Part shown: in pieces, positions 35,357 to 43,538 of the stretch
Position numbering within the stretch: the first letter of the stretch is position 1
How the letters are laid out: each line of letters opens with the position of its first letter
Origin: Luteimonas sp. 9C
GTDB taxonomy: Bacteria > Pseudomonadota > Gammaproteobacteria > Xanthomonadales > Xanthomonadaceae
Direction: 5' to 3'
Assembly (NCBI RefSeq): GCF_902506295.1
Contig: NZ_LR733312.1
Location: forward strand, 2,308,089 to 2,372,088
DNA length: 64,000 nt
Made by a program: the position numbers and the translations under genes
Notes under the pieces: model-generated
Told to the model about the DNA's origin: nothing
Databases searched by the model: none
What the model saw: the letters and a program-made list of their open reading frames with translations, nothing else

Positions 35357-37297
35357 ATGAGCACCCCCGCCCTCCTCAAAAGTCTCCGCGACGCCGGCGC
35401 CCTGCGCACGCTCGACAACGCGCTCGCGCAGTCGCTGCGTCGGCTCGATCCCGCCACGCCCGACAGCGTGCTCGCCGCCGCCGCGCTGGCATCGCTCGCG
35501 GTCGCCAACGGCCATGCGGGATTCGATCCCGCCGCGCCGCAGCGTCTGGTCGAGGCCGACATCGACTGGCCCGCAGCCGACATCTGGCGCGCCGACCTCG
35601 ATGCCTCGCCGTGGATCTCGCAACCCGACGAGGCCGACGCCGAATCCATCGCCGACACGCCACTGGTCTTCGAACACGGCCTGCTCTACCTGCGTCGCTA
35701 TCGCGAATACGAACGCCAGCTCGCGCTGGGCCTGCGCCGTATCGGCGCGCACAGGCCGAAAGGCGGCGACCTTGACGCACTTGCGCCGCTGTTCGCGCAG
35801 CTGTTTCCCGATGCGCGCACCGGCGACGACCTGCAGGCCCGCGCTGCGGCGGTCGCGCTCCGCCATAACCTGGTCCTCGTGACCGGTGGCCCGGGCACCG
35901 GCAAGACCACGACGATCACCCGTCTGCTGGCCTTGCTCGCCGCGCTGGCGCTGCAGGCCGGACACCCCGCGCCGCGCATCGCGCTGGCCGCGCCGACCGG
36001 CCGCGCCGCCGAGCGCATGGCCGAAAGCGTGCGCAAGGCCGTGCAGGCGCTCGCCGCAGCCGGTGTCGATGCCGCCCTGCTCGAGGTGCTGCCCACCGCC
36101 GGCACCACGCTGCACCGCCTGCTCGGCACGATTCCCGACAGCCCGCGCTTCCGCCACCACGCCGACAATCCGCTGCCGTTCGATGTCGTTGTCGTCGACG
36201 AAGCGTCGATGATCGATCTGCCGCTGATGGCCAAACTGGTCGACGCCGTCGCCGATGGCGCGCGGCTCGTGCTGCTCGGCGATCCCGACCAGTTGCCGTC
36301 GGTCGAGGCCGGCGACGTGCTCAGCGGCATCCTGCGTGCGGCCGGGGATGGCACCGGCATCGCCGATGACGACGACGCTGCATTGCAGGCACTGCTCGGT
36401 GCATCCGGGCATCGCCCCGGCGACGACCGGGAACCGGCGACTGCCGCAACCGATGCGCGCGCATTCCCCGGCCGCCGCATCCACCTGCAACGCGGCTACC
36501 GCCAGAGCGCCGCCCTCGATCTCGCGCCGCTCGCCACGGCCGTGCGCGAAGGTGATGCCGAGACCGCGCTGTCGCTGCTGCGCACCGGTGAACTCGCCGG
36601 CGTGCACTTCCACGAAGGCCAGTCCGACCCCCTCGCCGCGCACCGCGACCAGCTGCTCGCGCACTGGATCGCACTCGCCGACACCCGCGATCCCGCCGAA
36701 GCGCTCGCACGTGCCGGTCGCCTGCGCATCCTCACCGCGGTGCGCGAAGGGCCACAGGGCGCGCGCGGGCTCAATGCGCGCATCGAAGAGCTGCTCGGCG
36801 GCACCACGCGACGCGGCGCCGGGCCGGGGTATTTCCACGGCAGACTGTTGCTGGTGACCGAGAACAGCTACCGCCACCGCCTGTTCAACGGCGACATCGG
36901 CATCTGTCTGGCCGATCACAGCGGTGTCGTGATGGCCTGGTTTCCGGGCGACGACCCACGGCATCCGCGGCCGTTCCACCCCGCCGCGTTGCCGGCGCAC
37001 GACAGCGCGTTCGCGATGACCGTGCACAAGGCGCAGGGCAGCGAATTCGACACCGTGTGGCTGGTGCTGCCGGACCGGTTCAATCGCGTGCTGTCGCGCG
37101 AACTCGTCTACACCGGCATGACCCGCGCGCGCAGCGGCCTGCATGTCGTGACGGGCGCGCCGATCCTGCGCCACGCACTCGCCCGCCATGCAGGCCGCTG
37201 GTCGGGACTGGGCTGGCGGCTGGGCGCACCGGATGCGGTGTCGCCGCCGGCGCCGCGCGCGTCCGATGCACCACCGCACCAGGGCGCGCTGTTCTGA
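35357..37297 (+). CDS. recD: RecD subunit of exonuclease V
   Basis: 646-aa 5'-3' superfamily-1B helicase subunit of RecBCD. Walker A GGPGTGKTTT near residues 177-186, AAPTGRAAERM as motif Ia, VVVDEASMIDLPLM as motif II, GDPDQLPSVEAGDV as motif III, and AMTVHKAQGSEFD as motif V. Complete. It is separated from recB by the repeat cluster, so it may depend partly on its own promoter. The ATG at 35357 has no clear ribosome-binding site. Confidence 0.95.
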   Translation: MSTPALLKSLRDAGALRTLDNALAQSLRRLDPATPDSVLAAAALASLAVANGHAGFDPAAPQRLVEADIDWPAADIWRADLDASPWISQPDEADAESIADTPLVFEHGLLYLRRYREYERQLALGLRRIGAHRPKGGDLDALAPLFAQLFPDARTGDDLQARAAAVALRHNLVLVTGGPGTGKTTTITRLLALLAALALQAGHPAPRIALAAPTGRAAERMAESVRKAVQALAAAGVDAALLEVLPTAGTTLHRLLGTIPDSPRFRHHADNPLPFDVVVVDEASMIDLPLMAKLVDAVADGARLVLLGDPDQLPSVEAGDVLSGILRAAGDGTGIADDDDAALQALLGASGHRPGDDREPATAATDARAFPGRRIHLQRGYRQSAALDLAPLATAVREGDAETALSLLRTGELAGVHFHEGQSDPLAAHRDQLLAHWIALADTRDPAEALARAGRLRILTAVREGPQGARGLNARIEELLGGTTRRGAGPGYFHGRLLLVTENSYRHRLFNGDIGICLADHSGVVMAWFPGDDPRHPRPFHPAALPAHDSAFAMTVHKAQGSEFDTVWLVLPDRFNRVLSRELVYTGMTRARSGLHVVTGAPILRHALARHAGRWSGLGWRLGAPDAVSPPAPRASDAPPHQGALF

Positions 37298-37389
37298 TCA
37301 CGCGCCCATGCGCGCATCGGGACGCACGCGCCTGACCGGTGCGATACATGCGGATCGGACACGCCTGCCCCCGGGTACGTCGCGGTCGC

Positions 37390-37407
37390 GCTAGGGGCAG
37401 CCCTAGC
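37390..37407 (+). promoter_or_regulatory. Inverted-repeat operator-like site upstream of DUF4329 gene
   Basis: GCTAGGG-GCAG-CCCTAGC, perfect 7-bp arms. The core CTAGGGGCAGCCC is repeated as CTAGGGCCAGCCC in front of the gene starting at 40438, in the same orientation relative to the gene. It ends about 60 nt before the ATG at 37466. Confidence 0.5.
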
Positions 37408-37465
37408 TTGTCCGGCCACGCCGGCCCGGACACGCTGCAGGCAATATCGGCTGAGGTTGGACCCC

Positions 37466-38185
37466 ATGCACATCGACTCCTTCGGCGGCGGCGCTGCCGC
37501 CGCGATCCGGGACATCGCCGCCGCGCAGGCGGTCACGGCGCGCGACAACCCGCGCTACGAGCAGGTCGTGAACACCCTGGTGTCTTCCGACGCCACGCAG
37601 GCGCAGCGCGACCACGCCTACGACCTCGTCGCCGGTATCGAAACCACCGACCAGGTCTGCTACACAGACGAAGCACTCACCGAACGCGCCGCCGGCGCGA
37701 TCGCCGACGACCGAACCGTGCCGGTCAACATCGCCGAAGTCGCGCCGCTGGTGCCGCCGGGCACCGTGCTCGGCCCGTTCGACACCGGCGACGCCGCGGC
37801 CGTCGCGATGATGGAATATTCGAACCCGCTGTCGATCCAGGCCAACCTGGAGAACGGCGGCCTCGTGTTCCGCGATCCCGACAGCGGCCAGTATTTCGTG
37901 TCCACGCCGATGGGCGGCACGCTCGACGGCTTCGATCCGAGCCAGGTGCCGCAGCCCGACGGCATGGAGCTGCACGCCTGCTATCACGGCCATGCGGACT
38001 ACTCGAAAGCCGATGGCACCCGCACCGATCTGGCCGGCGACGAGTTCAACAGCGACCAGTTCTCCAGCCAGGACAAGCGCGTCGCCGACGGCGGTTACTG
38101 GGGCTCGGTGATCTACGTCTCCACACCGGGTGGCGACTTCCGAAAGTATGATTCGGCCACGCGCCAGGACACGGTGATCAACTGA
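37466..38185 (+). CDS. DUF4329-domain protein, toxin-like
   Basis: 239 aa. The C-terminal half matches the DUF4329 layout known from polymorphic toxins (Rhs, T6SS and related effectors): ELHACYHGHADYS, then FNSDQFSSQDKR, a glycine turn, and VIYVSTPGGDFRKYD. The N-terminal 80 residues are helical with no signal peptide. The ATG at 37466 has GAGG 9 nt upstream; a TTG at 37457 is less likely. It is followed after 52 bp by a small exported protein, which may be its partner. Enzymatic activity is not established for this domain. Confidence 0.75.
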   Translation: MHIDSFGGGAAAAIRDIAAAQAVTARDNPRYEQVVNTLVSSDATQAQRDHAYDLVAGIETTDQVCYTDEALTERAAGAIADDRTVPVNIAEVAPLVPPGTVLGPFDTGDAAAVAMMEYSNPLSIQANLENGGLVFRDPDSGQYFVSTPMGGTLDGFDPSQVPQPDGMELHACYHGHADYSKADGTRTDLAGDEFNSDQFSSQDKRVADGGYWGSVIYVSTPGGDFRKYDSATRQDTVIN

Positions 38186-38237
38186 TGGCGCAGCGTCGCC
38201 CGCCGGGCGCCGCTCCCTTTGCACCGGAGGTCACTCC

Positions 38238-38585
38238 ATGGTCTTCCACAGGATCCTGCTCATGAGCACGCTCGCCTTCTCCGCCCTCGCCGCACAGGCG
38301 GCCCAGGGCACCACGCCCACGCCGGTCGAACTCGATGGCGCACGCGCCGCTGCCCTCGCCGCCGCCGTGCCGGTGTTCCACGACAAGCAGCCCGATGCCG
38401 ATCTCGCGCAGTTCCACGTGCACGTGCATCCCGCCGCGGACGGCACGTTCCAGGTGGTGTTCGAGCCCCGTCAGGCCAGTGACGCCGCGCCGACGCTGGG
38501 CGGCCGCACGTCGCACGGGCGCGAACTCAACGTGTGGATCAAGGCCGCCGACAACACGCTCGAGCGGATCGCGTTCGCACGCTGA
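38238..38585 (+). CDS. Small exported protein, possible partner of the DUF4329 protein
   Basis: 115-aa precursor with a signal peptide ending ALAAQAAQG, so periplasmic. The mature part has a short HVHVHPAADG strand and FQVVFEPRQ, and resembles no family I can name. GGAGG lies 7 nt before the ATG. Its position directly behind a toxin-like gene and its export make an immunity or chaperone role possible, but this is inferred only from context. Confidence 0.7.
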   Translation: MVFHRILLMSTLAFSALAAQAAQGTTPTPVELDGARAAALAAAVPVFHDKQPDADLAQFHVHVHPAADGTFQVVFEPRQASDAAPTLGGRTSHGRELNVWIKAADNTLERIAFAR

Positions 38586-38639
38586 TCCGAGCCGGCAACG
38601 GCGCCGCTGCCAGGCGGCTCTGCAGATGTCATCCCCCCG

Positions 38640-38663
38640 ATGCCCCGGCCCATGCCGGGGCAT
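38640..38663. terminator. Hairpin between convergent genes
   Basis: ATGCCCCGGC / GCCGGGGCAT, 10-bp perfect arms with a 4-nt loop. It is placed between the small exported protein (+) and the 584-aa protein (-). The T-tract is poor (CGTCGTT). Confidence 0.6.
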
Positions 38664-38683
38664 CGTCGTTCCGGGCCTCGCGA

Positions 38684-40438
38684 TCAGGCCTTCACCAGCT
38701 GGGAGGCCTCCTTCACGATGTCAGAGCGGATGCCCACATTGCCGTCGCCGTCCAGGCCGCGCAGCAGCTGGTCCTCGATGAAGCTGTTGGCGTTCTCGCG
38801 GAATTCCGCCAGATACTGGTCCTGATAGTCCGACTTGCCCAGCAGCTCGACCATCTTGTCCTTGAACACATCGACGCTGTTCTCGTCGATCACCCCGCTC
38901 ACGGAGTCGGACGCGCTGTCGAAGATCTTGGTCACGCCGCTGTTCTCGCCGAAGACCTTGGTGATGCCGGACTTGAGGTTGTCGGTGAACACGCCGCCCG
39001 GCGACGGCACCATGCCGACGAAGAAGTTGAGCATCTTCATCATGTCGGCCTGGCGTGCGGCGTCGTCTTCGGCCTTGTCGGCGAATCCGTTGAGCACCGC
39101 CTGCTCGGTCGAGGCGACCGCATGGGTCAGCCGGAGTTCGTTGACGCGCATGCGGTCGTCGTTGTTGTCCTCGCGTGCGGTCACGAAATCCTTGGCCCAG
39201 CCGTCCGACAGCTTGGTCAGCGATTGCAGCACATCGGGCGCGGCGTCGTTGGTCGGTGACAGGCCGGTCAGCCGCGTCAGATTGGCCATCGTCTGCACGT
39301 TGCGCTCGGTATTGGTGATGTTGCTGCCGTCGTGGATGCCCGACTCACCCAGCCCGTTGAACTCGAAGATCTCGCCGGCCTTCTTCGTCACCAGTTCGTT
39401 CACCGCCTCCTGCCGGCCGGCCTTGGGAATGTTCTGGTCGTCGAAGAAGCCGTTGTCGCCCCAGGGGTTGTTCTCGGACTGGTCGAGGATCACCTCGGCC
39501 AGATCCGCCGCGTGGCTGCGCGAGTCACCGGCATACACACTGGACGGGTCGTTCGCCACGGCGCGGATGATGATCTCCATCGGATCGCGGTTGTAACTGT
39601 CGGGCAGATGGCTGTCCTCGCGGTCGAGCCACGCATTGTCGGTGGTGACCTTGCTGAAGTTCTCGCTGACATCCTGGATGGCCTGCGCGCGCTTTTCGCT
39701 GTCCACGCCGTGCAGGATGTTGTTCACCACCTCGTGCTTGTCACCGGCGTGGTCGGCTGCATTGAGCAGCAGGCCAAGGTAATCGCCACGGTCGTCGCTG
39801 CCGGTCTTCGTCGAGCCGACCGTGCCCGCCTGCAGCTGGTCGATGGTGAACGTCTCGATGAAATCCGCGAATGCGCTGCTGCGCGTATCGCTCTCGCCCA
39901 GGCCGTTGAGGAAGCGTTCCAGCACCTCGCCGGACGTGTTGTTGTTCTCCACGCGACCGCCGCCCAGGCTGATGAGGCGCTCACTGCCCTTCATCTCCAC
40001 CTCGCCACTGACGCCGTCCATTTCCATGAAGCGCCAGGTGTTTTCGGTGTCCGCCTTGCCGGCGGTATACGCCGCGCCGAACGCCTCGAGCACCTGCTGG
40101 CGCTGCGCGGTGGTGATGTCGCCGTTGTCGACGAGCTTGTCCAGACGGCCGCCCTGCAGCCAGGAATCCGATCGCGTGGCGCCGGGATCGTTCTCGAGAA
40201 TCGCGCCGATGAAACGGCCGCGGTCCTCCACGCTCATGTCGGGCAGGAAATCGTTCGCCAGCGCGGTCAGGCGCTTGTCGTAGTCGTCCTTGCCCTTGCG
40301 GTCGCCGACCGCGTGCAGTTCCTTCGCCATGTCCTGCAGCTCGGACTGGTCGGGCGATGCCTGCTCGGGCAGGCCGCCGGCGGCGGCGATCTCCCGCAAC
40401 TGGTTGACGATGCTGATCGGATCGAGAACGTTGGCCAT
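38684..40438 (-). CDS. 584-aa helical protein, effector-like, unknown
   Basis: Starts MANVLDPISIVNQLREIAAA behind a strong AAGGAG site. No signal peptide; charged, Asp/Asn-rich and helical, unlike the Arg/Ala-rich housekeeping proteins around it. Residues 99-120 (GRLDKLVDNGDITTAQRQQV region) resemble the C-terminal 22 residues of the large protein at 25200. A mildly hydrophobic segment MMKMLNFFVGMVPSPGG lies near residue 475. Together with the shared upstream motif and the nearby DUF4329 gene this suggests a small set of co-regulated effector-like genes. No domain was recognised. Confidence 0.75.
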   Translation of the reverse strand: MANVLDPISIVNQLREIAAAGGLPEQASPDQSELQDMAKELHAVGDRKGKDDYDKRLTALANDFLPDMSVEDRGRFIGAILENDPGATRSDSWLQGGRLDKLVDNGDITTAQRQQVLEAFGAAYTAGKADTENTWRFMEMDGVSGEVEMKGSERLISLGGGRVENNNTSGEVLERFLNGLGESDTRSSAFADFIETFTIDQLQAGTVGSTKTGSDDRGDYLGLLLNAADHAGDKHEVVNNILHGVDSEKRAQAIQDVSENFSKVTTDNAWLDREDSHLPDSYNRDPMEIIIRAVANDPSSVYAGDSRSHAADLAEVILDQSENNPWGDNGFFDDQNIPKAGRQEAVNELVTKKAGEIFEFNGLGESGIHDGSNITNTERNVQTMANLTRLTGLSPTNDAAPDVLQSLTKLSDGWAKDFVTAREDNNDDRMRVNELRLTHAVASTEQAVLNGFADKAEDDAARQADMMKMLNFFVGMVPSPGGVFTDNLKSGITKVFGENSGVTKIFDSASDSVSGVIDENSVDVFKDKMVELLGKSDYQDQYLAEFRENANSFIEDQLLRGLDGDGNVGIRSDIVKEASQLVKA

Positions 40439-40515
40439 GTGACGGCTCCTTGTATGACGACGGGTGCGTGCATGTACGGGTTCGACTGTCGCCGCACGCC
40501 CCGACGCCCGATACC

Positions 40516-40528
40516 GGGCTGGCCCTAG
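40516..40528 (-). promoter_or_regulatory. Second copy of CTAGGG(G/C)CAGCCC motif
   Basis: On the minus strand this reads CTAGGGCCAGCCC, differing in one base from 37391-37403. It lies 77 nt before the ATG at 40438. Only these two copies were noticed in the window, both in front of effector-like genes. Confidence 0.5.
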
Positions 40529-40685
40529 GGCACACACCCCGTGTTCCGTTGCCCGCAAGGAACATGGCTGCGGGGTGTCACTCGATTGACCACACGCGGT
40601 GCAGGCATGCGCGCGCCGCGCCTGTGACCGCTTTCACAGCTTCGCCCTTCGCGCTAAGGTCAGCCGCAGGGGAAGGGGGATTCGC

Positions 40686-41519
40686 ATGGGACGCGGACGT
40701 CGTGGGTTTTTCGACGACTTGATCAAACTGCCGTGGTCGGTCGCACTGGTCGTCGGCGGTATCGGCTATGCCGTCATCCGGCACGGCGTGCCCGCGTTCT
40801 TCGCGCGGCAGGACGGGCCGTTCGCGCAAGGACTGGCGAATGCAAGTGCATCGCTCGCGCCGCTTGCGTGGATGTTCCTTGCCGTCTGCGCGCTCTGTGC
40901 ATTGGCCGCATTCGCCAACGCACGCAAACGGCGCCGCCTGCTCGACACACGCACTGGGCTCGACAGCCTCGCCGCCATCGGCTGGCGCGATTTCGAACGC
41001 CTCGTCGGCGAGGCGTTCCGTCGTCAGGGCTACAGCGTCGAGGAAACCGGCCTGGGCGGCGCCGACGGCGGCATCGATCTGATCCTGCGCAAGGGCGGCC
41101 GAGCCACGCTGGTGCAGTGCAAGCAATGGCGCCGCGAACAGGTACCGGTGAATATCGTGCGCGAGATGTACAGCCTGCTCGCCCACCACGGCGCACACGC
41201 CGTACGCATCGCGACCGTCGGCGGCTTCACCCAGGACGCCGCGCGCTTCGCACACGGCAAGCCGATCGAACTGATCGACGGCGCCACCCTGCTGGCGATG
41301 ATCCGCGGCGTGCAGACCGCTGATCGCGCGCCCGGGTCAACACCGGCGCCGGCGCCCCCACCCCGGATTGAACCCGCTTTCGCCGCCGCCACGCCGGTCA
41401 TTGCAGCGACACCCGACTGCCCACGCTGCGGCAGCGCGATGGTCGAACGCACCAACCGCCGCGCCAACACCATCTTCTGGGGCTGCACCACATTTCCCGC
41501 ATGCCGCGGCACGCGATGA
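40686..41519 (+). CDS. Membrane-anchored Mrr-type restriction endonuclease with zinc finger
   Basis: 277 aa. Two membrane segments at about 14-30 and 56-77. The Mrr/PD-(D/E)xK nuclease domain at about 95-200 has GYSVEETGLGGADGGIDLIL and LVQCKQW (Asp and QxK of the active site). The C-terminal topoisomerase-type zinc finger has CPRCGSAMV and GCTTFPACRGTR. AAGGGGG precedes the ATG. It may cleave foreign or modified DNA, or act in DNA repair at the membrane. The codon usage is GC-rich like the host, so it lies outside the AT-rich island that follows. Confidence 0.87.
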   Translation: MGRGRRGFFDDLIKLPWSVALVVGGIGYAVIRHGVPAFFARQDGPFAQGLANASASLAPLAWMFLAVCALCALAAFANARKRRRLLDTRTGLDSLAAIGWRDFERLVGEAFRRQGYSVEETGLGGADGGIDLILRKGGRATLVQCKQWRREQVPVNIVREMYSLLAHHGAHAVRIATVGGFTQDAARFAHGKPIELIDGATLLAMIRGVQTADRAPGSTPAPAPPPRIEPAFAAATPVIAATPDCPRCGSAMVERTNRRANTIFWGCTTFPACRGTR

Positions 41520-41574
41520 GCTTTACCCGCGGTGATAGCTGTCTCCCTCCGCCACCCACCAGGCAGAACCCGCC

Positions 41575-41868
41575 ATGCGCTATCTGATCGTGCTGCTGCT
41601 CATCGCCGCCGCGTGGGGCGGCTATCGCCACCTCCATGCACCGGAACCTGTGGCGATCACACCGATCGCCGCGACCGCCACGCCATCACGCGCCGCCGCG
41701 ACGCGCGTATTGCCGGCGCCAACCCAGCGCTTCAGCTGCGACGGACGCCAGCACTGCGCGCAGATGCGGTCATGCGAGGAAGCGACGTTCTTTAGCCGCA
41801 ATTGCCCGGACACGAAGATGGATGGGGATGAAGACGGGGTGCCGTGCGAGACGCAGTGGTGTGGTTAG
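41575..41868 (+). CDS. Excalibur calcium-binding-domain protein
   Basis: 97 aa. A single N-terminal membrane or signal segment MRYLIVLLLIAAAWGGYRHL, a Pro/Ala linker, then the Excalibur domain: FSCDGRQHCAQMRSC, the calcium-loop DGDEDGVPCE and a final CETQWC. Extracytoplasmic. Such domains are often near surface nucleases; here it follows an Mrr nuclease by 55 bp. It is the last GC-rich gene before the AT-rich island. Confidence 0.85.
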   Translation: MRYLIVLLLIAAAWGGYRHLHAPEPVAITPIAATATPSRAAATRVLPAPTQRFSCDGRQHCAQMRSCEEATFFSRNCPDTKMDGDEDGVPCETQWCG

Positions 41869-42144
41869 AAAAGAGCATGGCACCGTTCGCTCCCGTTCGC
41901 TGCAATGCAACATTCCGGTGCGAAGCAGACGATTGCGGCGTCTCGATCAAACTGAGGGCGGCGGTGATGGCGTTTGAAGATTTGCCGAAGTGAATCTGCC
42001 ACCGTTGACTGGTATTTGGGCCTGGATAGGAGAATTGAAGAATATGAAAATGCAATTGCACTCTGCCTCACTACGAGATAGCATCGCAACGCCTGGGCGA
42101 ATCGCTCAGCCATCGCGGTCAGTAATTTTCAAGTCGCAAGCATT

Positions 42145-42174
42145 GCCCGAAAGGGCGCCAGCATTTGCTGGCAT
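42145..42174 (+). ncRNA. Two adjacent hairpins upstream of the retron RT
   Basis: GCCC-GAAA-GGGC followed directly by GCCAGCA-TT-TGCTGGC. Both are short, perfect stems in the 467-bp non-coding stretch before the reverse transcriptase. They could belong to a longer msr-msd transcript or its leader. Confidence 0.4.
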
Positions 42175-42231
42175 TGGGGACCAGATTTACCTTCCCCCCG
42201 CGTCCGCAAAAGATGGAGCGTGGTGTAACAA

Positions 42232-42327
42232 CAAGCCTAGCCAGGCGATGAGAGGCAGCAGTTCGCGACTTGCTGGCCCAAGATGGACCTCATCGCTAAG
42301 CCCTATAGCATGGGTTGGCTAGGCTTG
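42232..42327 (+). ncRNA. Candidate retron non-coding RNA (msr-msd) closed by a1/a2 repeats
   Basis: CAAGCCTAGCCA (42232-42243) pairs perfectly with TGGCTAGGCTTG (42316-42327), which ends 8 nt before the reverse transcriptase ATG. Inside are a long stem GCGATGAG (42245) / CTCATCGC (42289), a nested CAGCA / TGCTG stem, and a weak CCC / GGG stem near the 3' side. The CCTA-GC context at the left arm resembles the a1 end and branching G of known retrons. At about 96 nt it is shorter than typical msr-msd regions, so the exact borders are uncertain. Confidence 0.5.
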
Positions 42328-42335
42328 GATTCACC

Positions 42336-43538
42336 ATGAAATCGAAGCCTTACAGCTCCATGCGCGGCTCTAACGGTCCTATTAGGAACCTGGATCACCT
42401 GTGCACCATCCTCGATGTCGAGAGGCGTGTGCTCGATCGAGTTCTTGCGATGCCGGGCAGCCAACGCTATGCGCTTGCTCGCAGTCGTGCGGCCAAGTCA
42501 GACGGATCGGCGCGGGAAGTCTTTAATCCTTGCCGCGAGGTTCGGCGAATTCAACTCAAGATTGTAAAGCGAATTCTAAAAGTGCCCGGCGCCGTACGAT
42601 GGCATGACTTTCTTTACGGCTCCATGCCTAATCAGATTGACGCCCATGGGAATGAGTTAAAAAAAGACTACGTGACCTGTGCCGCTCAACACTGCGACGC
42701 CAGAAGCGTTTTGAAGATAGATATTAAAGATTTTTTCGGAAATATTCATTCCGACACTATCATGCGCATCTGGACCGAGCTTTTTGGCTATCCAGGCGAT
42801 GTAGCCTTTGTGCTTACAAATCTCTGCCTTAAAGACGACAACCTGCCGCAGGGCGGGATAACGTCTAGCTATCTAGCCATGCTTTGTTTATTCGATTTAG
42901 AAGCGAAGACTGTCGCGACCCTGCGCCTAAAGGGACTTCGCTATACCCGTTATGTAGATGATATTACAATCTCATCGCCGTTAAGCAATTATGACTTCGA
43001 ACTTGCTTTAGCTCTCGTCCGGGCAATGCTGATTTCTAGAGCCTTGCCAATAAATGAGAGCAAAGTAAAGCGAGTTTCTTTGAGCACAGAAGCGATTACG
43101 GTCCATGGACTTAGAGTCAACTTCGAAACTCCCAGATTACCGGCTGCAGAGGTCGGCAGAATTCGAGCCTCAGTGAAGACCATCGAGCTTCTTGCGGCAG
43201 ATACCTCATTTTCGTCTACGCCCGGCTTTAGAAAAAGCTTTAATAAGTGCATGGGTCGCGTAAATAAACTAAAAAGAGTCGGTCATTCGCAGCACAGCAA
43301 GCTCCTGAAAAGACTCCAAGCAGTTCGCCCGCTTCCTTCTCGCCGAGACATTAAGAAAGCCGTGGCTTCAATCCGAACTCTGAGCGCAGAATTTCATAGT
43401 CGCGGAAATACGTTTGGCTATAGAAAAAGATACTACATTTTGATGGAAAGGCTAAATTTGATTGCCCGTAGCCACAAAGAGCTTGCGGCCATGCTGCGCG
43501 CCCATGTCAAAAGGATTAAGCCCTCTTATGTTGACTAA
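42336..43538 (+). CDS. Retron-type reverse transcriptase
   Basis: 400-aa RNA-directed DNA polymerase. RT motifs in order: VLKIDIKDFFGNIHSD (about 126-140), NLPQGGITSSYLA (169-181), and the catalytic YVDD at 206-209. Just before the first Asp motif, CAAQH (115-119) occupies the place of the retron X motif NAxxH, and VHGLRVN (256-262) that of the Y motif VTGLVVN, both with single substitutions. The thumb-like C-terminus is basic. The ATG at 42336 is chosen over a TTG at 42315 because the latter would lie in the a2 repeat. AT-rich codon usage marks it as acquired. The following two-membrane-segment gene points to the Ec48-type retron. Confidence 0.85.
   Translation: MKSKPYSSMRGSNGPIRNLDHLCTILDVERRVLDRVLAMPGSQRYALARSRAAKSDGSAREVFNPCREVRRIQLKIVKRILKVPGAVRWHDFLYGSMPNQIDAHGNELKKDYVTCAAQHCDARSVLKIDIKDFFGNIHSDTIMRIWTELFGYPGDVAFVLTNLCLKDDNLPQGGITSSYLAMLCLFDLEAKTVATLRLKGLRYTRYVDDITISSPLSNYDFELALALVRAMLISRALPINESKVKRVSLSTEAITVHGLRVNFETPRLPAAEVGRIRASVKTIELLAADTSFSSTPGFRKSFNKCMGRVNKLKRVGHSQHSKLLKRLQAVRPLPSRRDIKKAVASIRTLSAEFHSRGNTFGYRKRYYILMERLNLIARSHKELAAMLRAHVKRIKPSYVD

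Noticed and set aside
42336-43538. Reverse transcriptase of a group II intron or diversity-generating retroelement
   Set aside because: No maturase domain, no intron boundaries, no template/variable repeat pair, no Avd-like gene; X and Y motifs fit retrons.
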